From Candidatus Shapirobacteria bacterium CG2_30_35_20 (GTDB taxonomy: Bacteria; Patescibacteriota; Microgenomatia; UBA12405): 8,535 bases of DNA. Numbering within the stretch: position 1 is the first letter of the stretch; every line of letters starts with the position of its first letter. The DNA lies in the NCBI GenBank assembly GCA_001873665.1, contig MNZO01000032.1:1-8535 (forward strand). Reading direction: 5' to 3'. Below the pieces are notes generated by a model. The model was not told the origin of the DNA. It ran no database searches and saw only the letters and a program-made list of their open reading frames with translations. Shown here one piece after another: positions 4,037-8,535 of this stretch. Made by a program: the position numbers and the translations under genes.

Positions 4037-6586
4037 ATGAATATTTTAGATTTATTTAAGAAACCCGCCAAAAGCTCCGTACAACCTGAAGCTTCGCAAT
4101 TAGGTGGGCAGGAAAAACCTGTAAATGGGGCAAAACCGTTCGTGGAGGGGTTGGTGTCAGTAAAGGACATTATTGCGCCCTCGGCACTGGAAGTTGATTT
4201 TGACCATGTTCGAATAGATGGTAAATATTATCGAACTTGCTTTGTGGCGGGATATCCACGATTTGTGGGATTAAATTGGTTGTCAGGATTGATTAATTTT
4301 GATGCGTCACAGCGAGTGGCAATGTATATTTATCCAACAGACGGAAAAGAAATATTGGATGATCTTAGGCGTAAAATTGCGGAAATGGAAGCAGAAATTA
4401 GTACTGATGTACAACGAGGCAAGGTTGTTAACCCGTCGACACAGGCAAAACTGGAAGATGCTTTGACACTACAGGCAGATTTGGTTAGGGGAGAGGAAAG
4501 ATTTTTTCAGTTTGGATTGTATGTGACAGTTGAGGCGACCACTAAGGATGAACTGAACCGAATGACCAAAAATTTGGAAGCGGCACTGGGTTCGATAATG
4601 TTAGTGTCAAAAAAGGCGACGTTACAAATGGAAGAAGGATTTATTACCACTCTCCCCCTTTGTGATGATAAATTGGCAATTTCACGGAATATGGACACCA
4701 CCTCATTGGCCACCACCTTTCCTTTTGTATCATCTGATTTGTCCGACGACAAGGGAATAATGTATGGAATTAACGAACATAATGGATCATTGGTAATTTT
4801 TGATAGATTTTCGATGCAAAATTATAATTCAGTAGTGTTTGCCTCGGCTGGTGCTGGTAAATCGTACATGATTAAACTGGAAGCGATGAGATCATTAATG
4901 TTTGGGACGGAAATAATTGTAATTGATCCAGAAAATGAATATGAAGTGTTAGCAGAAGCGGTGGGAGGGCAATATATTGCCTTTGGTTTTGGGGAAAACT
5001 CAAAAATTAATCCCTTTGATTTATCCTTGACGGTGGAAGAAGGGGAAAATACCCTAAACGATAAGGTGTTGACACTTCATAAAATGTTTAAAATAATGCT
5101 GGGGGCAATGGACCCGATGGAAGAATCAGTACTTGACCGAGCGGTAATGGAAGCTTACAAAGCCAAAGGAATTACTCCCGACCCAGAAACTCAGACTCGG
5201 GAACCGCCATTGGTAGAAGATTTGTACAAAGCCTTAATTGGCATGGAAAATGAGCGCGCCCAAAATTTGGCGGCACGAATGGAAAAGTATATAAAAGGGT
5301 CGTTTGCAGGAATTTTTAACCAAAAAACGACAGTTAATTTGCAAAACAAATTTGTGGTTTTTGGGATTAGAAATTTGGAAGAGTCATTGCGACCAGTGGC
5401 GATGCACATTGTTCTTGATTACATTTGGACAGTGGTGAAAAAAGAACTAAAAAAGCGAATATTGATTGTGGATGAAGCGTGGTATTTGATGCAATTTGAG
5501 GATTCGGCAAGTTTTTTGCGGGGAATAGTTAAGAGGGGGCGAAAATATTATTTGGGGGTGACGACAATCACCCAAGATGTCGACGACTTTTTGCAAACAC
5601 CTTATGGAAAAGAAATTGTGACCAATAGCTCGATACAAATTTTGCTCAAACAACATAGTGCCGCCATTGATTTAATTGGAAGTACTTTTTACCTATCTGA
5701 AGGGGAAAAACAATTATTATTGACAGCAGATAAGGGTGAGGGAATATTTTTTGCAGGACAAAACCACGTGGCAATTAAGGTAATTGCCTCGGAAGAAGAG
5801 CATAAGTTGATTACTTCAAACCCGGAAGAGGTGATGAAAAATAAGAAGGAATTTGAGATGAAATTGGAGACTAAATTACAAGAAACAAAATCACAACCAA
5901 CAAATTTACAAGTTCCAAACAATTTCCAAGAAACAAGTTCCAAATTACAAACTGAAGTTAAAGTCGAGACAAAGCCGCCTGCGTTAGGAAACTTCGTCGA
6001 GCCGAAGGAAGAACCAAAAAAAGAAGTAAAATTAGAGGAAGGAAAAAGTGTGTCGTTTAAACCAGTGGTGGAAGTAGAAGAACCGGAATCGGAGGTGGAA
6101 AGTGATCTTAAAAAAAGAATTGCAATAATGGAGGAGGAGGAAAGATTAAAGATAACAGAGCACAGTAAAAAGATAACCAAGGAAAAAGAGGAGAAGGAAA
6201 AAGAAGAGAAAAAATTAAATGGGACTTTTAGTAATTTTGGCCCGGCAGTGGCCGGGCTACCAAAATATCAGGAGTTGTTCAAAGCGCCTAAACTACCGCC
6301 ATTACCACAAACTAATTTACAAGTTCCAAAAAACAATTTCCAAACAAGTTCCAATGACCAAATTCCAATTTCCAAAGAAGAAATAAAACAAAATGCTCCT
6401 ATTTTCCCAAGCCAACAACAAGAAGAAGTGAAGATTCCGCAACCGGCACAGCTTATTAAAAAAATAACCAATAACCAATTTCCAATTTCCAAACAAGATC
6501 CAATAACCAATTTCCAAAATACAAACCAGGGGGAGAAAAAGCCTGAAGATAAAAAAATGGATTATGACAAGTTGTTTGGGAATTGA
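4037..6586 (+). CDS. virB4: VirB4-family type IV secretion ATPase with long disordered C-terminal tail
   Basis: This is an 849-residue hexameric ATPase of the HerA/FtsK-like fold, which drives assembly or substrate transfer at the inner membrane. About 35-230 form the VirB4 N-terminal domain (SVKDIIAPSALEVDFDHVRIDGKYY). The ATPase core has Walker A ASAGAGKS (269-276; K275, S276), a strand ending in VIDPENEYEVL, Walker B RILIVDEAW (D479, E480), the basic RGRKYYLG segment (about 500-507) and TTITQDVDDFL with the sensor-like Q513. The first Walker A glycine is replaced by alanine (A269), while the GKS end is intact. The core ends near residue 590. The remaining 260 or so residues are E/K-, Q/N- and P-rich and carry three repeat-derived patches and a hairpin-encoded GPAVAGLP. 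The tail is far longer than in a usual VirB4. Cytoplasmic, peripheral location is expected. UGA at 6584-6586 is followed 5 nt later by the next ATG, so the two genes are probably co-translated. Confidence 0.95.
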   Translation: MNILDLFKKPAKSSVQPEASQLGGQEKPVNGAKPFVEGLVSVKDIIAPSALEVDFDHVRIDGKYYRTCFVAGYPRFVGLNWLSGLINFDASQRVAMYIYPTDGKEILDDLRRKIAEMEAEISTDVQRGKVVNPSTQAKLEDALTLQADLVRGEERFFQFGLYVTVEATTKDELNRMTKNLEAALGSIMLVSKKATLQMEEGFITTLPLCDDKLAISRNMDTTSLATTFPFVSSDLSDDKGIMYGINEHNGSLVIFDRFSMQNYNSVVFASAGAGKSYMIKLEAMRSLMFGTEIIVIDPENEYEVLAEAVGGQYIAFGFGENSKINPFDLSLTVEEGENTLNDKVLTLHKMFKIMLGAMDPMEESVLDRAVMEAYKAKGITPDPETQTREPPLVEDLYKALIGMENERAQNLAARMEKYIKGSFAGIFNQKTTVNLQNKFVVFGIRNLEESLRPVAMHIVLDYIWTVVKKELKKRILIVDEAWYLMQFEDSASFLRGIVKRGRKYYLGVTTITQDVDDFLQTPYGKEIVTNSSIQILLKQHSAAIDLIGSTFYLSEGEKQLLLTADKGEGIFFAGQNHVAIKVIASEEEHKLITSNPEEVMKNKKEFEMKLETKLQETKSQPTNLQVPNNFQETSSKLQTEVKVETKPPALGNFVEPKEEPKKEVKLEEGKSVSFKPVVEVEEPESEVESDLKKRIAIMEEEERLKITEHSKKITKEKEEKEKEEKKLNGTFSNFGPAVAGLPKYQELFKAPKLPPLPQTNLQVPKNNFQTSSNDQIPISKEEIKQNAPIFPSQQQEEVKIPQPAQLIKKITNNQFPISKQDPITNFQNTNQGEKKPEDKKMDYDKLFGN
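5903..5955. repeat. Heptamer array 1 in the virB4 tail
   Basis: The 7-bp words AATTTAC, AAGTTCC, AATTTCC (5921-5927), AAGAAAC, AAGTTCC, AAATTAC and AAACTGA follow each other, with one 4-nt AAAC insert at 5917-5920. The encoded stretch is about residues 623-640 (TNLQVPNNFQETSSKLQT). It closely resembles array 2. Confidence 0.75.
6236..6264. repeat. GC-rich hairpin inside the virB4 coding sequence
   Basis: GCCCGGC (6240-6246) and GCCGGGC (6251-6257) pair perfectly around AGTG, a strong GC island in an A/T-rich gene. Outer TTTGG (6236-6240) and CCAAA (6260-6264) are also complementary. The right arm reads as the complement of TTTGGTAGCCCGGC, while the left arm lacks the three bases TAG, so a longer ancestral palindrome is plausible. 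It encodes GPAVAGLP in the disordered tail (about 735-742) and has no T-run after it, so it does not look like a terminator. Confidence 0.65.
6314..6373. repeat. Heptamer array 2 in the virB4 tail
   Basis: Words in order are AATTTAC, AAGTTCC, AAAAAAC, AATTTCC, a 4-nt AAAC, AAGTTCC, AATGACC, AAATTCC, AATTTCC. The first 39 nt repeat array 1 almost word for word apart from small indels. The encoded stretch is about residues 760-779 (TNLQVPKNNFQTSSNDQIPIS). Confidence 0.78.
6463..6522. repeat. Heptamer array 3 in the virB4 tail
   Basis: Words in order are AATAACC, AATAACC, AATTTCC, AATTTCC, a 4-nt AAAC, AAGATCC, AATAACC, AATTTCC, AAAATAC. The same 4-nt AAAC phase break appears as in arrays 1 and 2. 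The encoded stretch is about residues 809-829 (NNQFPISKQDPITNFQNT), close to the C-terminus of VirB4. Confidence 0.8.
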
Positions 6587-6591
6587 GGTAT

Positions 6592-8535
6592 ATGAATAAA
6601 ATAGATTTAATTAGATTGAGGATACTGATTGCAGAATTGAAACAAATTCAAGCAGGAGTTATTGCTAAATTAAACGATCAAGATTTAAGGGCATTAACAG
6701 ATGAGATACTGGGGATTTTTAAAATGTCAGAAGTGGAGGTAAAAGTTATTGATTTGAATAATATAACTGATTTGGAAAGAACGGTGGCGACGCTACAAAC
6801 AATTGAAAGTAATGCGATAGAAGCGGGAGAAAATATTGAGAAAGTAGAAGTTGGCAGGGAACCAGAAACAAAACTAAACCAGTTGGAAATTGAGGCATTG
6901 GTCGAAGAATATGAATTGGCGATAAAAAATAAAGACCATGAAGCGAAAGAACGGATTGAAAAACTGATTGCGAGATATGAAAAAATAAAGATGGATGAGG
7001 TTGAGAGGTTTATACAAAAACAGAGAGAAATTAAGGCTCAAGAAATTCAAAAAGTTGATGTGATTGATGAATTTGTCGAGAGGATGGGTCAAGGGAAAAC
7101 AGAAGAACAAAGATCGTATATTAAAAAAATAATAATAAGTATGTCAAAAGGAGAAGAAATACCCCCAAGTGCTGGGGTGAATATAGACCAAGTTGAGGTT
7201 AAACAAATAAAATTAAAAACTGAATTGTTTATAGAAAAAGAAAGGGAAAAAATAGAATTGAGACGAATTGAAGAAATAAAAAAGGCTTTTGATGTGGTGG
7301 TAGAAAACGCAACCACAGAAAAAGAAAAACAACAAATTTTGGCGTATGGAAAATTGGTAACTGAATTTTACGCGACTAAAACACCCGACTTGTCCAAATA
7401 TAGAAACGGTGCTGAAAATGTGTTGCAGGACAGTGTCCCGAGTGCCGGAAAAAGACAAGAGGTTTTTGATGCCACTGAATCATTTGTAAAAATGGTTCAT
7501 ATAAAAGATTTTTCGGGATTTATGGAGAGAACAAGGGGTTTGGCAAAATTAAATAAAACACTATTGCCAAATATTCGTGAAGTCCGATCTTTTGAAGGAT
7601 TGATTGGGGCGGTTAATAAAGAACCAACAGTAATGATGGGGCTACAAAAAATGGCCTATTCTAAGATAAAAATGATTGAACTGTTGGGTAAGATACCAGG
7701 AATGAGTGGACTGTCGGAAACGATTGGTGGAGTAGCAATGAAAGAATTTGTATTAAGTTCAATGAAGGTGATGGCAGAACAGGGAGTATTGACTGGAGGA
7801 AAGGCGATATTACAGGGAATAATATCGGGAACGGCGGCGACTGCCGAGGTGGCAGGAGGTTCAACGGCATTAGCCTCGGCAATTGCCGCTTTTCAGGCGA
7901 TACCTGTAGTGGGACAAATAATTTTGGTGGTGGCATTTGTGGTGATGGTGGGGGCGTGGTTGATTGATCAAGTAATAAAACTGTATGACAAACTTAGTGA
8001 ATGGGCGAGTAGCTTTGGAATCAATTTGTGGGGATTTAGGGATGGTTTTACTAATCTGTTTGGAAATGGAAAGTTTGGTAGATTTGTGGGGACGATAGGA
8101 CAATTTGGATTTAATGCAATAGTGGGAGGGGCAATGGCAATGATGGCGGGAATGACGGCAATAATAGGAATGGGGCTGGCAACAATGAGTGCTATGGTTG
8201 TCCCAGCAGTAATTGGACTAACAGCCGTCTCAATGGCCCTTGGAGTAATTACAAACATAGAAATTTCGTCACTAGTACCGCCACCACCACAGGGGACGGG
8301 GGGGACTTGTTGGCCGAAAGGAGGGGAAGAAGAATCGGGGAAAATAAATTGCCGTCAGGAACCGGATGTGCCAAAAGTAAGTGCAAAAATGTCGAAGGAC
8401 GATTATGCAGATTTAGCAAGTCGCTGGGTTGACAATCAGGGAAAAAGTCATGCCGAAGAGTGTTATTATGATGCGGTAAACAGATCACTTTGTGCGGGAA
8501 TAGATCCAAATTATACTTTGGCAATATGGTTGCAC
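6592..8535 (+). CDS. Large coiled-coil and membrane protein of the secretion operon (3' part outside window), possible VirB6-like or wall-hydrolase fusion
   Basis: The frame is open from ATG 6592 to the window end (648 residues, no stop). Residues 1-260 are highly charged and helical with heptad-like E/K patterns, so probably coiled coil. Residues 260-400 are mixed helical. Hydrophobic stretches at about 400-432, 434-459 (IPVVGQIILVVAFVVMVGAWLI) and 506-555 (rich in Ala, Gly and Met) look like membrane segments. After 560 comes PPPP and then the only cysteines of the protein: C573, C587, C623, C634. This suggests an exported, disulfide-bonded part. The last residues (CAGIDPNYTLAIWLH) resemble the helix just before the catalytic Glu of soluble lytic transglycosylase/lysozyme folds, and the window stops there. 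Position after virB4 fits a VirB6-like base component or a PrgK-like wall hydrolase. Spacing to virB4 is 5 nt. GAGGT, overlapping the virB4 stop, is a weak Shine-Dalgarno-like sequence only 2 nt from the ATG. The family is not firmly recognised. Confidence 0.85.
   Translation, partial: MNKIDLIRLRILIAELKQIQAGVIAKLNDQDLRALTDEILGIFKMSEVEVKVIDLNNITDLERTVATLQTIESNAIEAGENIEKVEVGREPETKLNQLEIEALVEEYELAIKNKDHEAKERIEKLIARYEKIKMDEVERFIQKQREIKAQEIQKVDVIDEFVERMGQGKTEEQRSYIKKIIISMSKGEEIPPSAGVNIDQVEVKQIKLKTELFIEKEREKIELRRIEEIKKAFDVVVENATTEKEKQQILAYGKLVTEFYATKTPDLSKYRNGAENVLQDSVPSAGKRQEVFDATESFVKMVHIKDFSGFMERTRGLAKLNKTLLPNIREVRSFEGLIGAVNKEPTVMMGLQKMAYSKIKMIELLGKIPGMSGLSETIGGVAMKEFVLSSMKVMAEQGVLTGGKAILQGIISGTAATAEVAGGSTALASAIAAFQAIPVVGQIILVVAFVVMVGAWLIDQVIKLYDKLSEWASSFGINLWGFRDGFTNLFGNGKFGRFVGTIGQFGFNAIVGGAMAMMAGMTAIIGMGLATMSAMVVPAVIGLTAVSMALGVITNIEISSLVPPPPQGTGGTCWPKGGEEESGKINCRQEPDVPKVSAKMSKDDYADLASRWVDNQGKSHAEECYYDAVNRSLCAGIDPNYTLAIWLH

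Noticed and set aside
5689..6510. Long minus-strand open frames opposite the virB4 tail
   Set aside because: They are low-complexity Ser/Phe/Cys-rich mirrors of the E/K- and Q/N-rich coding strand, with no recognisable domain or start signal.
7161..7178. ACCCC ... GGGGT inverted repeat in the last gene
   Set aside because: Only 5 bp with an 8-nt loop inside coding sequence and no related copy seen; compatible with chance.
642..7316. CRISPR array as an explanation of the short repeats
   Set aside because: Units are only 7 bp, degenerate and without spacers, and no cas gene is present.
6874..8524. Several minus-strand open frames opposite the last gene
   Set aside because: They mirror a continuous 648-codon plus-strand frame with coherent helical, membrane and Cys-bearing regions. 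The Pro- and Phe-rich translations look like antisense shadows.

Overview
The window is an A+T-rich bacterial segment that uses the standard bacterial code: UGA, UAG and UAA all end genes here, so this is not the Gracilibacteria/SR1 code. The best guess is a Patescibacteria (CPR) genome or metagenome contig. Reasons: a PrgI / TraC-like / VirB4 cluster of the kind seen in that phylum, almost no Shine-Dalgarno sequences, and short A+T-rich tandem repeats that run through spacers and even through coding linkers. The exact lineage cannot be fixed from the sequence alone.

Left part (1-2274), all on the minus strand. Reading in the direction of transcription, the genes are a dinD homologue (1444-2241), a small antitoxin (1142-1396) overlapping a PIN-domain toxin (739-1176), and the N-terminal 5'-3' exonuclease domain of DNA polymerase I (1-641, cut by the window edge). 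dinD and the antitoxin each have a clear -35/-10 promoter. Both promoters end 5 nt before the ATG, which predicts leaderless mRNAs.

Middle (2275-2341) is a short divergent promoter region. It holds a C-rich/G-rich palindrome and an extended -10 element placed 6 nt before the first gene of the right-hand operon.

Right part (2342-8535), all on the plus strand, is one probable operon for a type IV secretion-like or DNA-transfer apparatus. It encodes a PrgI-family inner-membrane protein with an extra C-terminal beta-sandwich-like domain, a short protein resembling the TraC/VirB4 N-terminal domain, a full VirB4 ATPase with a long disordered tail, and a large protein still open at the window end. 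That last protein has a charged helical N-terminal half, a hydrophobic membrane region and a cysteine-bearing exported segment, and the window stops where a lysozyme/transglycosylase-like domain may begin. In the general T4SS model, VirB4 powers assembly or transport, the PrgI and VirB6-like proteins form the membrane base, and a wall hydrolase opens the cell wall.

The most unusual feature not explained by the genes is a family of degenerate 7-bp tandem repeats (AATTTCC, AATTTCT, AATTACG, CTTCAAA, AATTTTT and similar). They occur at six places: two spacers, the PrgI linker and three sites in the VirB4 tail. A GC-rich hairpin also sits inside the VirB4 tail coding sequence.
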